This document shows, one piece after another, positions 41,539 through 51,097 of a stretch of DNA of 64,000 nucleotides (its first letter is position 1; the number at the start of each line of letters is the position of its first letter). Position numbers and translations under genes: made by a program. The notes beneath the pieces are model-generated. The model did no database searches and was not told the origin of the DNA. It worked only from the letters and a program-made list of their open reading frames with translations. The DNA is from Salinicoccus carnicancri Crm (GTDB taxonomy: Bacteria; Bacillota; Bacilli; Staphylococcales; Salinicoccaceae). The stretch is taken from assembly GCF_000330705.1 (NCBI RefSeq), contig NZ_ANAM01000006.1:1-64000 (forward strand), written 5' to 3'.

Positions 41539-42285
41539 TCATTCCACTGTGACAGTCCTGGCCTTGGCATGGGAATCGCCGAAGTGGTCGAATACTGCAT
41601 AGGCAATCGTGTATTCCCCCGGCTGGTCCGTGTTGACCTCGCCTGAAATGTACAGTTTGTTTGTGATATCACTGCCGTCTACATCAATGATCTGGATGTC
41701 TTCCTTCGGATCGAATTCATCCCCCTGCTGGATGGTGATGTCATCGAGGCCGAGGAAGGTGATTTTCGAGGAAGATTCCGGATCGGATTCTTCTTCTGCA
41801 CTTTCCCCTGAGAGCTGCTCTTCTGTCGGCGGCACCATAGGCACCGTGTCACTCTCTGCATCCGATACCTGTATCTGGCGGGTGTATTCATACCAGTTGC
41901 CGCTGGAATTTTCCACCCTGTAGGATACGGTATAATTGCCGGCCCTGTCCGTATTCACACTGTTGTCGGTCACTTCAATGCTATCTGTGATGTTGCCGTC
42001 GGAACTGTCGACGGCATAGACGCCGGCCAGCGGATCGAATTCATCCCCGACCTGCACATTGATGGTTTCCGTCCCTTTGAGGGCGGGGACGCTGCCACTG
42101 TGGGATGAGATTTCCTCTTCCATCGTCGGCCCGTCATAATCCGCATATTTTGAATCCGTGCTGCTGTCGGACTCACTGACTTCTTCTGTATCTATGCTTT
42201 TATCAATGAAGTCCCCCGTAATCGGTGCCGCAGGCAGCAGTCCTGCCATGACTTTCAGCATCGTTTTTGAATTCATCTTCATCAC
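41539..42285 (-). CDS. Secreted or surface protein with two DUF5011-type Ig domains
   Basis: A 248-residue protein with a short hydrophobic start (MLKVMAGLLPAAP, a weak signal). A polar Ser/Asp/Glu linker follows. Two domains of the DUF5011 type (residues about 75-140 and 175-248) each show VGDEFDPLAGV or QGDEFDPKEDI, and VNTDRAGNYTVSYRV or VNTDQPGEYTIAYAV. No LPXTG is present. Its ATG overlaps the stop of the nsrR-like gene by 4 bases, so the two are translationally coupled, an unexpected pairing. Confidence 0.7.
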   Translation of the reverse strand: MMKMNSKTMLKVMAGLLPAAPITGDFIDKSIDTEEVSESDSSTDSKYADYDGPTMEEEISSHSGSVPALKGTETINVQVGDEFDPLAGVYAVDSSDGNITDSIEVTDNSVNTDRAGNYTVSYRVENSSGNWYEYTRQIQVSDAESDTVPMVPPTEEQLSGESAEEESDPESSSKITFLGLDDITIQQGDEFDPKEDIQIIDVDGSDITNKLYISGEVNTDQPGEYTIAYAVFDHFGDSHAKARTVTVE

Positions 42286-42698
42286 CCCGGAATTCCGCTT
42301 GGAAGTATATCTTCCAATGTATAGTTATCGAGCACTTCAAGATAGGCTTTCAATGCATCCCCCAGTACGAACTTCAGGCTGCATACCGGTGTCAGTACGC
42401 ACTGGTTGTTTTCGGCATTGAAGCATTCCGCCATGTGGAAGTTGTCTTCCGTACTGCGGACGACCTCTCCTATGTTCAAATCCTCTGGTTCATAGTTTAG
42501 CATAATCCCCCCGCCCCGGCCACGGACAGTTCTGACGTATCCGAGCTTCGAAAGGTGATGGACGACTTTGGTCAGATGATTTTTCGATATATTGTAAAAG
42601 TCTGCGATTTCATCAATCTGGATTTTCTTTTCCGTTTCCTTCATCCCCAGGTACATGAGCACCCGCAGGGAGTAGTCGGTGTACAAAGTGAGCTTCAT
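42282..42698 (-). CDS. nsrR: Rrf2-family regulator, NsrR type
   Basis: A 138-residue protein; ATG 42696-42698 (MKLTLYTDYSLRVLMYL), chosen by NsrR alignment; ATG 42704 is the alternative. The winged HTH is ADFYNISKNHLTKVVHHLSK. Three Cys (AECFNAENNQCVLTPVC) match the [Fe-S] ligands of nitric-oxide-sensing NsrR. It is divergent from hmp, with an NsrR-like box in the shared region. It should lift repression of hmp when NO damages the cluster. Confidence 0.85.
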   Translation of the reverse strand: MKLTLYTDYSLRVLMYLGMKETEKKIQIDEIADFYNISKNHLTKVVHHLSKLGYVRTVRGRGGGIMLNYEPEDLNIGEVVRSTEDNFHMAECFNAENNQCVLTPVCSLKFVLGDALKAYLEVLDNYTLEDILPSGIPG

Positions 42699-42806
42699 TC
42701 TCATCAACTCCTCCAGAAGATTATACACGGAATTGTCATTTTAATAAAACATCCCATCTTATGTAAGCGATTTTGTGAACGATATGTGAAAATAGTAACA
42801 AAGGTC

Positions 42807-42861
42807 TTGAAAAAGTAAACATACACCCTTACACTAAAGATGCATTAAAAATATATGTTTT
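42807..42861 (+). promoter_or_regulatory. hmp promoter with NsrR-like operator
   Basis: TTGAAA (42807-42812), 17 bases, TACACT (42830-42835). AAGATGCATTAAAAATATAT followed by GTTTT (42837-42861) is an imperfect palindrome close to known NsrR sites (AAGATGYATTT-type halves). Confidence 0.6.
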
Positions 42862-42881
42862 ATAAAAAGGGGCTTGAACAC

Positions 42882-44015
42882 ATGATTGCTGAAGCTAAAA
42901 GACAGATTATCAAAGAAACCGTACCGGTTCTCGAAGAACACGGAACTGAAATTACGACAGTATTCTACAAAAGGATGTTTGAAGCACACCCTGAACTTCT
43001 CGACATCTTCAACAAGACGAACCAGAAAGTCGGAGACCAGCCGAAGGCACTGGCAATGACGGTGCTTGCTGCGGCAAGGCACATCGAAGATATCGAAGCC
43101 ATTGTACCTGCAGTAATGGGGATCGCACATAAGCACCGTGCACTTGAAGTGCTGCCGGAACATTATCCGATTGTCGGCAAATATCTCCTCGCAGCAATCC
43201 GGGAAGTGCTGGGTGACGCTGCGACACCTGAAATCATCGATGCGTGGGGAGAGTACTACGGCAAGATCGCCGATGTATTCATCGGCATTGAAAAAGAGAT
43301 GTATGATACTGCGGCCTGGGACGGCTTCAAACCGTTCATCGTCAAGAAGAAGGAGCAGGTGACACCGGACATCGTCAGGTTCACTGTGGATTCCGACGAA
43401 GTGGAGAAAACGTTCACAGCCGGCCAGTACATCACCGTCAAAGTGAAGCCGGAAGGCTACGGCAACACTGCCCTCCGCCACTACTCAATCTGTTCAATCG
43501 ACAAAGAGGATGGCATCCGATTTGCCGTCAAACGCGAAGCGGTCAAGGGCAGGGAAGGAGTCGTTTCCAACTACATGCATGACGAGATCGAGGAGGGTGA
43601 TGCACTGTTCATGTCAGCGCCTGCCGGCGACTTCAAAGTCGGGGAGGATCATGACAGACTGCTCTTCATCGCAGGCGGCGTCGGTGCGACGCCGGTGATG
43701 TCCATGGCGGAAGATGCCGTGGCCAAAGGCAAGGATGTCAAATATATCTACAGCTGCATAAACGCTGACCATCAGCCATTCAAGGACCAGATGGCTGCAA
43801 TCCGGGAAAAGGGTGCTGACCTTAAAGTCAAATTCAGCGAAACAGAAGGCTTCCTGGACAAAGGGGACTTCAAAGATATAGAGGACAGGCAGGTTTACAT
43901 CTGTGGATCCATGGGCTTCATGGGAACAATGATGAAGGAGCTCAAGGAGATGGGGGTCGACGAGAGCCGCATCCACTTCGAGCCGTTCGGCCCGAAAATG
44001 AGTCTCGGCGCATAA
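42882..44015 (+). CDS. hmp: Flavohemoglobin, nitric oxide dioxygenase
   Basis: A 377-residue protein; ATG 42882 with AAGGGG. The globin domain (residues 1-140) has the proximal His in GIAHKHRALEV. The FAD domain has RHYSICS, and the NAD domain has GGVGATPVMSM and YICGSMGFM. It oxidises NO to nitrate with O2 and NADPH. Placement beside nsrR is typical of staphylococci and bacilli. Confidence 0.95.
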   Translation: MIAEAKRQIIKETVPVLEEHGTEITTVFYKRMFEAHPELLDIFNKTNQKVGDQPKALAMTVLAAARHIEDIEAIVPAVMGIAHKHRALEVLPEHYPIVGKYLLAAIREVLGDAATPEIIDAWGEYYGKIADVFIGIEKEMYDTAAWDGFKPFIVKKKEQVTPDIVRFTVDSDEVEKTFTAGQYITVKVKPEGYGNTALRHYSICSIDKEDGIRFAVKREAVKGREGVVSNYMHDEIEEGDALFMSAPAGDFKVGEDHDRLLFIAGGVGATPVMSMAEDAVAKGKDVKYIYSCINADHQPFKDQMAAIREKGADLKVKFSETEGFLDKGDFKDIEDRQVYICGSMGFMGTMMKELKEMGVDESRIHFEPFGPKMSLGA

Positions 44016-44033
44016 TGAATGCTTCCGGTACTT

Positions 44034-44070
44034 AAACGTCCACCGCATGGCGCGGTGGGCGTCTTTTTCT
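44034..44070 (+). terminator. Terminator after hmp
   Basis: ACGTCCACCGC and GCGGTGGGCGT, loop ATGGC, then CTTTTTCTTTT. Confidence 0.85.
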
Positions 44071-44169
44071 TTTATGCGGGTATGGGGCAGGGTGAGATTT
44101 TCATTTCTAAAATATTTATATTGTGTTTATATAAGTATGATAGAGTTTTTTTACGGAGGTGCATGGGTG

Positions 44170-44856
44170 ATGGATAAAGTGATGGTGGTCGAGGATGATG
44201 CGAATATCCGCAATCTGGTTGTACTCTACCTGAAGAGAAACGGTTTCGATGTGACGGATTTCGGGGATGCAGACGGCGCCCTCCGGCATCTTGAGGATGA
44301 GGAAGTGGATATTGCGGTCGTGGATGTGATGATGCCCGGGATGGATGGGTTTGAACTGACACGCATCCTGAGCGGGGACCTTGAGACACCTGTGATTCTG
44401 CTCACCGCGAAAGGGCAGCTCGATGACAAGGAGGAGGGGTTCACAGCAGGGGCGGAGGATTATATAGTGAAACCCTTTGAACCGAAAGAGCTTCTGTTCC
44501 GGATACGTGCGGTGCTGAAGCGGGTCCGCCCTGTATCGGATACGAAGCTGTCATTTGCGGGGATGACGATCGACCGGGAGCATTATGAGGTGGAAGTCAT
44601 GGGCCGCACGCACATGCTGCCGGTGAAGGAACTCGAGATGCTCGGCTGCCTGATGGAGACACCTGAAAAAGTGGTGACCCGCGAGCATCTCGCCGAAAGT
44701 GTGTGGGGTGATCTTGAAACGAGTACATATACGATCAATACCCATATGAACCGGCTGCGGCAGAAGCTCGGGAGATTCGGTGCAGAAGTGCGCGTGCTGA
44801 CGGTGCGTGGTGTCGGTTACCGTCTGGAGCAGAGCGTTGCGGGGAGAGATCTTTGA
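44170..44856 (+). CDS. OmpR-family response regulator
   Basis: A 228-residue protein. ATG 44170 (or GTG 44167) follows GGAGGTG. Receiver domain: EDD near residue 9, phospho-Asp in VVDVMMPGMDG, Lys in LLTAKG. Winged-helix effector: VVTREHLAESVWGD, then TINTHMNRLRQKL and TVRGVGYRLE. It is co-transcribed with the kinase downstream, whose ATG overlaps its stop by one base. Input signal and targets unknown. Similarity to HssR is general to this class. Confidence 0.9.
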   Translation: MDKVMVVEDDANIRNLVVLYLKRNGFDVTDFGDADGALRHLEDEEVDIAVVDVMMPGMDGFELTRILSGDLETPVILLTAKGQLDDKEEGFTAGAEDYIVKPFEPKELLFRIRAVLKRVRPVSDTKLSFAGMTIDREHYEVEVMGRTHMLPVKELEMLGCLMETPEKVVTREHLAESVWGDLETSTYTINTHMNRLRQKLGRFGAEVRVLTVRGVGYRLEQSVAGRDL

Positions 44857-46295
44857 TGGATATGCTATATAAACGATTCATAGCGGTGCTTTTTGCCGTC
44901 GTTGGCGTCAGCCTGGCAGTGTCGCTGCTGGCATCGAATGTCCTCTATGCGGTCTACTCCAAGCCGAAGATGAATGAACAGATGCTCGGGACGGCTGAAA
45001 ATCTGAAGGATGCGCTGGAGCAGGATATTCCGGCGGGTTCCGGTCTCACTGTGGCCATGGATATGCTCGATGCGCTGGACTACCAGGTGGTGCTGGTATC
45101 CGGCGACGGGGCGGATGATACAGGCGGTGGGGTGACGCTGACGGAAGGGCCGTTCAACAGCGGATACGAGGCGCACTTTGCCGGTATTCCGTTTGAGAGG
45201 ACCGTCATGGAACAGTCGACGCTTAACTCGGTGCTGTCCGGCGGGGTGTACGAGGGAGAGGATGCCGCTGTGGCGAACTGGTTCATGATGGGGCATTTCA
45301 TGAATGATGTGCGCAACACCGTCGGTGTGCCAGTCATGCTCGGCGGCGAACGCCACGCGCTGTTCATCAAGCAGGACAGCAGTCTGATGTTCAGTGAATT
45401 CCATATCATCCTGCTTGTGTTCTTTGTGACGGCGGTGCTGGTGAGCCTCATATTCATCATCGTGATGAGCCGCCGTCTGACAGAACCCCTGGGCCATCTC
45501 AGGACGGCGGCGAATGAAATCCGGCGGGAGAATTTCGACTATGACATCGCTCCCGGGAACTACAGCAGGGATGAGATCGGACAGCTTGCTGCAAGTCTCG
45601 ATGCGATGAAGGGACAGCTGCAGGAAAACCATCACATGCGCCAGAAATTCATCAGTGATGTGACGCATGACCTCCAGTCGCCGCTGGTCAACATCCAAGG
45701 ATACGCGAAGCTGCTTGAGGAGGGGGAAGTGGACGGCCACGAGGCGCGGGAAGCTGCCTCGGTCGTGCATTCGGAGGCGAAGCGGCTGTCCTCGCTGGCG
45801 AGGCAGCTTATGCTGCTCAACAAGTTCGATCACCAGTCCTATACGGCGAAGGTGGAGCCCATCCGGCTCGACTCGCAGATCCGGGATGTGATACGCGTGT
45901 TCCGCTGGCGGCTGGATGAATCCGGAGTCGACCTGTCCTATTCCCTGGACGAAGTGACGGTGGAATCCGACAGCGACCTCCTGTGGAATATATGGGACAA
46001 CCTGGTATCCAACGCAGTGAAATATTCATCAGATGGTGATGAAATCGCCGTTACACTTAAGGATATGGGAGATAATGTCGAAATCAGTGTACGGGACACG
46101 GGCATGGGTATTCCGGAAGATGCACTTGATAAGGTGTTCGAACGGTTCTACCGCGTGGATGCTGCGCGTTCGAGTGAGGGCTCCGGCCTCGGTCTTGCGA
46201 TCGTCCTGGAAACTGTGGAAATGCTTGGTGGCACGATTGATGTGGAGAGTACGCCGGGGGCCGGCACGGAATTCATCGTGAAGCTTTGGAAATGA
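44856..46295 (+). CDS. Sensor histidine kinase
   Basis: A 479-residue membrane kinase. The first helix is at residues about 9-30 and the second at about 180-200, enclosing a 150-residue extracellular sensor. A HAMP domain follows. HisKA has VTHDLQSPL (a Leu-Gln in place of the usual Leu-Arg or Leu-Lys). The catalytic domain has N box NLVSNAVKYS, G1 DTGMGIP and G2 GSGLGLAI. Partner of the response regulator at 44170. A Hss-type heme sensor is possible, but no hrtAB exporter is nearby. Confidence 0.9.
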   Translation: MDMLYKRFIAVLFAVVGVSLAVSLLASNVLYAVYSKPKMNEQMLGTAENLKDALEQDIPAGSGLTVAMDMLDALDYQVVLVSGDGADDTGGGVTLTEGPFNSGYEAHFAGIPFERTVMEQSTLNSVLSGGVYEGEDAAVANWFMMGHFMNDVRNTVGVPVMLGGERHALFIKQDSSLMFSEFHIILLVFFVTAVLVSLIFIIVMSRRLTEPLGHLRTAANEIRRENFDYDIAPGNYSRDEIGQLAASLDAMKGQLQENHHMRQKFISDVTHDLQSPLVNIQGYAKLLEEGEVDGHEAREAASVVHSEAKRLSSLARQLMLLNKFDHQSYTAKVEPIRLDSQIRDVIRVFRWRLDESGVDLSYSLDEVTVESDSDLLWNIWDNLVSNAVKYSSDGDEIAVTLKDMGDNVEISVRDTGMGIPEDALDKVFERFYRVDAARSSEGSGLGLAIVLETVEMLGGTIDVESTPGAGTEFIVKLWK

Positions 46296-46381
46296 TTACA
46301 GGGAATGTTCCAGGGGCGGCGGTGTGTCCGTGGCGGCATGAATTTTATCAGAATAACGAATAAAGGGAGGAATTACGGAAA

Positions 46382-46774
46382 ATGGAAAGAAAATGGGGAA
46401 TCAACCTGATCAGGATTGCAACAGTATTCGGGCTGCTCGGTGTGTTCATCGGATCGCAGATGGCCGGGGAGATGGATTATGCGATGCGACCGATTCATAC
46501 GCACATACTTCTTGTGGGATGGCTGTCGATGTTTGCATGGGGAGTATTCTACAGTATCTACACTGTTTCGAAGCCGCTGCTCGTGCATCTGCACTGTGTC
46601 TTCGGTATTGCGGGGGCCCTGGTTCTGACGTCGGGGATGTATTTCTATATGCTTAATCCGTTCGGATTCAATGAGACGTTCACAATCGTGTATTTCATCA
46701 TCGGCGGCAGTATTACGCTGATTGCGTTTCTGTTGTTCGTTGTTGTCACGTTCTTTGTTGAAAATAGGAAATGA
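46382..46774 (+). CDS. Four-helix membrane protein resembling a heme-copper oxidase subunit I fragment
   Basis: A 130-residue protein with four hydrophobic helices (residues about 8-26, 42-60, 68-88 and 100-125). Two His-rich motifs lie at the ends of helices 2 and 3 (PIHTHILLVGWLSMFAWGVF and LLVHLHCVFGIAGALV), the pattern of heme ligands in short oxidase-like or NorB-like proteins. GGGAGG precedes ATG 46382. With hmp and nsrR 3 kb away, a heme-related role is possible. Confidence 0.5.
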   Translation: MERKWGINLIRIATVFGLLGVFIGSQMAGEMDYAMRPIHTHILLVGWLSMFAWGVFYSIYTVSKPLLVHLHCVFGIAGALVLTSGMYFYMLNPFGFNETFTIVYFIIGGSITLIAFLLFVVVTFFVENRK

Positions 46775-46869
46775 TTGAAGATGCCTGCTTTTTGTATGAA
46801 AAGTGGGTTTTTTTGTCATTCTTCGGGAATAGAGGGATGATAGCCTGTATTTTAAAGGAGAGTGCATCT

Positions 46870-47826
46870 GTGTCTTATATTATACTTATTGCGGGATTCG
46901 TCCTCCTCATCAAGGGGGCGGACTATTTTGTGGAAGGTGCATCGAATATTGCGATCAAACTCAATGTATCGCCCCTGCTGGTCGGGCTGACGATCGTTGC
47001 CCTCGGCACAAGTTCACCCGAGGCAACGGTCAGCATACTGGCTGCGCTGGATGATAACGCCGGCATGGTGCTCGGCAACATCGTGGGAAGCAACCTTTTC
47101 AACATCACCATGGTGCTCGGGGTGACGGCGATGATCACCCCGCTCACCGTCAAGAGCGAAACAATCCGAAAGGAGATTCCCTTCTCACTGCTTGCAGCTG
47201 TCGTCCTGCTTATACTGATGGCGGACGTTTTCCTGAACGGGGCAGTGGAGAATATTGTCTCCCGCGGGGATGGTCTGATCATCCTCCTGTTCTTCAGTGT
47301 GTTTCTGTATTACGTCTTTGAAATGGCTATGAAGAACAGGTCTGAGGGCGGTGATGCGGTGGATACGGATGTTGGTGCTCCGTGGGGGAAGAACGCACTC
47401 TACACTGCTGGCGGACTCGCTGCAATCATATACGGAGGACGCCTTGTAGTGGACAGCGCCACTGAGATTGCACTTTCACTCGGAATGAGCGAGACGCTGG
47501 TCGGTCTTACAATTGTGGCCATTGGCACTTCACTCCCCGAGCTGATCACTTCCGTCACGGCTGCGATGAAGAATCAGGGAGACATCGCGATAGGGAATGC
47601 TGTCGGCAGCAGCATTTTCAACATCTTTTTTGTGGCGGGCAGTGCTGCATCAGTTGCCCCGCTGACACTGGATGCGAAAATCTTCACTGATATGTGGATC
47701 ATGATACTTCTGACGGTGCTGCTGCTCATATTTTCAAGGACCCGCTACAACATCGGCCGGGGAGAAGGTTTTGTACTTGTATTTGCATACATCATCTACA
47801 TGATCTTCATTATCATCAGGAACTGA
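46870..47826 (+). CDS. Na+/Ca2+ exchanger (CaCA family, YrbG type)
   Basis: A 318-residue protein from GTG 46870, with AAAGGAGAG upstream; an earlier ATG inside the previous gene lacks a site. It has ten membrane segments in two inverted halves. Each half has an alpha-repeat: ALGTSSPEATVSI and GNIVGSNLFNITMVLG; AIGTSLPELITSVTA and GNAVGSSIFNIFFVAG. It exports Ca2+ for Na+ or H+. Confidence 0.9.
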   Translation: MSYIILIAGFVLLIKGADYFVEGASNIAIKLNVSPLLVGLTIVALGTSSPEATVSILAALDDNAGMVLGNIVGSNLFNITMVLGVTAMITPLTVKSETIRKEIPFSLLAAVVLLILMADVFLNGAVENIVSRGDGLIILLFFSVFLYYVFEMAMKNRSEGGDAVDTDVGAPWGKNALYTAGGLAAIIYGGRLVVDSATEIALSLGMSETLVGLTIVAIGTSLPELITSVTAAMKNQGDIAIGNAVGSSIFNIFFVAGSAASVAPLTLDAKIFTDMWIMILLTVLLLIFSRTRYNIGRGEGFVLVFAYIIYMIFIIIRN

Positions 47827-47889
47827 TCGGCCTGGCCATGTGTTAATCAATTTTCTCAGACTAAATAAAATACTTGATGGAACAAATAA

Positions 47890-47934
47890 TCAAACCGGCC
47901 TTTTTCCGCATATATAGGGAAAGGGCTTTTTTAT
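47890..47934 (+). terminator. Terminator after the exchanger gene
   Basis: GGCCTTTTTCC and GGGAAAGGGC with an AT loop, then TTTTTTA. Confidence 0.65.
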
Positions 47935-47953
47935 TGGAAGGAGGATTTGTTCA

Positions 47954-48178
47954 ATGCGGAAGAAGACTTTGGAGCATCAGTGGCTGGAGGCAGCGGAATG
48001 CAGGCGGAGGCCGGACATCCGGGCCGGGGGAGCAGTCGTGTTAGTGAATGAACATTTGGAGCTGGAGACGAAATCACCTGCACTTGATCGGGTGGTGACA
48101 CATAATCGTATCAGGAAGTATCTGATGGAGGTGGAAGGGGCGGCTGTTTATGAGATGTGTGAATTGCGGGTTTTGTGA
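47954..48178 (+). CDS. Small hypothetical protein
   Basis: A 74-residue protein; ATG 47954 with AAGGAGG. Basic at the N-terminus (MRKKTLEHQWLEAAECRRRP) and of mixed character after. Isolated between the exchanger and folD. Family not recognised. The following 140 bases hold no other gene. Confidence 0.45.
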   Translation: MRKKTLEHQWLEAAECRRRPDIRAGGAVVLVNEHLELETKSPALDRVVTHNRIRKYLMEVEGAAVYEMCELRVL

Positions 48179-48270
48179 AGGTAAAGAAAAAAGTGTCTGA
48201 GGACAATTTGTCAGTATGGGGTACAATCAATGGAATGAGAAGCGGCTGACCGTTGGCACAAACATAGATT

Positions 48271-48304
48271 AAAACCAAAAACCGCACCCTGTAAAAGGGT
48301 GCGG
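48271..48304 (-). terminator. Terminator after folD
   Basis: Minus strand CCGCACCCT and AGGGTGCGG with loop TTTAC, then TTTTTGGTTTT. Confidence 0.8.
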
Positions 48305-48322
48305 CCGTCTACTGCGGTAAAG

Positions 48323-49174
48323 CTATTCCACTCCGTTGTGCCATTTGGCGGCGAGTAATGTGTTGTTCAGCACCATGGTGATTGTGAGGGGGCCGACGCC
48401 GCCCGGGACTGGTGTGATCCAGCCGGCTTTTTCTTTGACGGCGTCGAAGTCTACATCGCCGACGAGTTTGTCGCCGACCATTGTGTTGCCGACATCGATC
48501 ACAATTGCACCGTCTTTGACATGTTCGGCTTTGACGAGTGCCGGGGAGCCGACGGCACTGACGATGACGTCAAAGCCGCTCAGTTTATCGGTCATGTTCT
48601 TCGTGCGGGAGTGCATCAGTGTGACGGTTGCGTTCTGGTCGGTCAGCAGTTTTGCGACGGGCTGGCCAACGATGTGGGAGCGTCCGATGACGGCGACGTC
48701 TTTGCCTTCAAGCGGTCCTGTTTGCTTGAGGAGTTCCATGATGCCGAGTGGTGTACAGGGGATGAATGTGCGCTGGCCTGTATACATGCGGCCGATATTG
48801 ACCGGACTGAAGCCGTCGACATCTTTATGGGGTGCAATGGATTCAAGCACCTTCTCTTCGCTGACATGCTCCGGCAGGGGAACCTGCACGAGAATTCCGC
48901 TGACATTGTCGTCGTTGTTCAGGCGGTCGAGTTCTTCCAGGACCTCGTCCTCGGTTACATCTTCATCCAGATGGACGATGTCTGATGTCATACCAATCTT
49001 TTCGGCCGCCCTGTTCTTCGACCGTACATAGCTCAGGGAGGCGCCATCATTGCCGGCTATGATGACTGTGAGGTTTGGCGTTATGCCGTTGTTCTTCAAT
49101 TTTTCAACTTCTTCTGCGAGTCCGGCACGATAATCTTTGGCGATTTCGCGTCCGTTCAACAAATTTGCTGTCAT
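48323..49174 (-). CDS. folD: Methylenetetrahydrofolate dehydrogenase/cyclohydrolase
   Basis: A 283-residue protein; ATG 49172-49174 with GGAG upstream; a longer frame is rejected. The catalytic Lys lies in [14 protein letters not shown], the folate site in VQVPLPEHV, and the NADP site in [13 protein letters not shown] and [19 protein letters not shown] end ([14 protein letters not shown]). It makes 10-formyl-THF used twice in the purine pathway. It is divergent from purE across a shared PurR region, which fits joint control. Confidence 0.95.
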   Translation of the reverse strand: MTANLLNGREIAKDYRAGLAEEVEKLKNNGITPNLTVIIAGNDGASLSYVRSKNRAAEKIGMTSDIVHLDEDVTEDEVLEELDRLNNDDNVSGILVQVPLPEHVSEEKVLESIAPHKDVDGFSPVNIGRMYTGQRTFIPCTPLGIMELLKQTGPLEGKDVAVIGRSHIVGQPVAKLLTDQNATVTLMHSRTKNMTDKLSGFDVIVSAVGSPALVKAEHVKDGAIVIDVGNTMVGDKLVGDVDFDAVKEKAGWITPVPGGVGPLTITMVLNNTLLAAKWHNGVE

Positions 49175-49337
49175 TTTTAATTCTCCAATCTGTTTAGTCT
49201 GTCTCCCTCCATTATCCATAACTTGCCTGAAAATTTCCACAGTGAATCCTGATCGGCCGTTTGGGTCATACTGATACAAGCCGTTCCTGTGTTGCACTTA
49301 TGGAAACAAAATACATAAAAATCTTCCGATTATACAT

Positions 49338-49456
49338 AAAATCCGAACTTAATGGATGTGAGTTCAAACTCAATGTTCGTAAACACATACAATTAAAATG
49401 ATTATATATAAATTGTTCGTTTTTCAGTTGAATAAACCGCCTGCTATTGTTAAACT
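49338..49456 (+). promoter_or_regulatory. PurR boxes and promoter of the purine operon
   Basis: AAATCCGAACTTAAT (49338-49352) and the inverted AATGTTCGTAAAC (49372-49384) form a PurBox pair with about 19 bases between. A third inverted half, AATTGTTCGTTTTT (49411-49424), abuts the -35 of a promoter TTGAAT-N17-TAAACT (49428-49456). PurR with PRPP as inducer is the known regulator in Firmicutes. No guanine riboswitch is seen in the leader. Confidence 0.65.
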
Positions 49457-49503
49457 TGGCATGAGTTGAAAACAAACATATTTCAAAGCGAGGTTATACT
49501 ACT

Positions 49504-49986
49504 ATGACTGTTGGAGTAATCATGGGCAGCTCTTCCGACTGGCCTGAGATGAAGCATGCATGTGATATGCTGGATCATTTCGGCGTGGCTTACGAGAAGA
49601 AAGTGGTGAGCGCGCACCGCACCCCGGAGATGATGGTGGACTATGCGAGAAATGCCAAATCGAACGGCATCGATGTGATCATCGCCGGCGCCGGCGGTGC
49701 GGCGCATCTGCCGGGGATGGTGGCGTCGATGACAAACGTCCCGGTAATCGGCATACCTATCGAGTCCAAAGCGCTGCATGGCATGGATTCGTTATTATCC
49801 ATCGTGCAGATGCCGGGCGGCATTCCGGTCGCCACGACGGCAATCGGCAAGGCGGGCAGCAAGAATGCGGGGATACTGGCCGCGCGCATGCTTGCAGTGA
49901 ACTCGCCGGAACTTTACGAAAAACTGGATGATTATCAGAAGTCACTCGAAGATAAAGTGGAGGAGATGCAGAATGACCTCAATTAA
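49504..49986 (+). CDS. purE: N5-carboxyaminoimidazole ribonucleotide mutase
   Basis: A 160-residue class I Pur[16 protein letters not shown] at the start, SAHRTPEMM with the catalytic His, and [16 protein letters not shown]. It moves the carboxylate of N5-CAIR to give CAIR. First gene of the operon; overlaps purK by 14 bases. Confidence 0.95.
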   Translation: MTVGVIMGSSSDWPEMKHACDMLDHFGVAYEKKVVSAHRTPEMMVDYARNAKSNGIDVIIAGAGGAAHLPGMVASMTNVPVIGIPIESKALHGMDSLLSIVQMPGGIPVATTAIGKAGSKNAGILAARMLAVNSPELYEKLDDYQKSLEDKVEEMQNDLN

Positions 49987-51097
49987 ACTGGAACCGGGAG
50001 CAACGATAGGTATCATCGGCGGTGGACAGCTGGGCAAGATGATGGCACAGTCGGCACTCAGAATGGGCTACAGAGTGGCGGTCCTCGACCCTTCGGAGGA
50101 TGCGCCGGCAAGTGCGACGAGCCACACTTTCATCAATGCGGAATTCGGCGACCTTGAAGCATTGAAATCGCTGTGCAAAATATCAGATGTCGTCACCTAT
50201 GAATTTGAAAACATCGATGCGCGCATTCTGCACACACTGGTCGGCGACTACCATGTGCCGCAGGGGGCAGAGACGGTGCTCGCGCTGCAGAACCGTGAGA
50301 CGGAAAAAGAGGCGATCAGTGCTTCCGGTGCGAAAATAGTCCCTTATGAAAAAGTGGCAGCAGCAGAGGATGTGCGCAGATTCATGGATACGCACGGTGC
50401 GCCTGTCATCGTCAAGACGGCAACGGGAGGATATGACGGAAAAGGACAGTATCTGCTGGAGACGGCGGCGGACATCGATCGGGCCGGCATTCCTTTTGAT
50501 GAGACGGTGTTTGTGGCGGAAAAATATATCAGACTTGAGCGGGAAGTGTCCCTGACCATCGCCAGGAGTGTCAGCGGACAGGTCGTCTATTTCCCGCTGC
50601 AGGAAAATCTGCACAAGGACCAGGTCCTCTACCGCACGATCGTTCCATCCAGGGTGGATTATACGGAACAGGCACAGAGGGAAGCGGAAAAGATCATGGA
50701 CGCGCTGCACTTTGTCGGGACATTCACCATCGAATTCTTCATCGATACAGACGGCATACTCTATGTGAACGAGATTGCGCCGCGGCCCCACAATTCCGGG
50801 CACTATTCGATTGAGGCATGCAATATCAGCCAGTTCGATGCGCACATCCTTTCTATACTGGGTCACCCGATGCCAGAAGTGCATCTCTATCAGAACGCGG
50901 TCATGATGAACCTCCTGGGTGAGGATCTGGACCGGCTGGACAATGAATTGTTCACGCATCCCGAATGGCACATCCATATATACGGCAAGACGGTGCGTAA
51001 GCCGGCCCGCAAGATGGGACATGTCACCGTACTCACCGGCAGCCTCGAAAATACACTGGAAGCGCTCAGCCGCGATTTCACAAAGGAGAGTAAGTGA
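49973..51097 (+). CDS. purK: N5-carboxyaminoimidazole ribonucleotide synthase
   Basis: A 374-residue ATP-grasp enzyme; ATG 49973 with GGAGGAG, preferred to an earlier frame start. [32 protein letters not shown] and [13 protein letters not shown] are conserved. It carboxylates AIR with bicarbonate and ATP. Confidence 0.95.
   Translation: MTSIKLEPGATIGIIGGGQLGKMMAQSALRMGYRVAVLDPSEDAPASATSHTFINAEFGDLEALKSLCKISDVVTYEFENIDARILHTLVGDYHVPQGAETVLALQNRETEKEAISASGAKIVPYEKVAAAEDVRRFMDTHGAPVIVKTATGGYDGKGQYLLETAADIDRAGIPFDETVFVAEKYIRLEREVSLTIARSVSGQVVYFPLQENLHKDQVLYRTIVPSRVDYTEQAQREAEKIMDALHFVGTFTIEFFIDTDGILYVNEIAPRPHNSGHYSIEACNISQFDAHILSILGHPMPEVHLYQNAVMMNLLGEDLDRLDNELFTHPEWHIHIYGKTVRKPARKMGHVTVLTGSLENTLEALSRDFTKESK

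Noticed and set aside
44170..46295. Assignment as the HssRS heme-sensing system
   Set aside because: Resemblance is only at the level of OmpR-type pairs, and no hrtAB exporter is adjacent.
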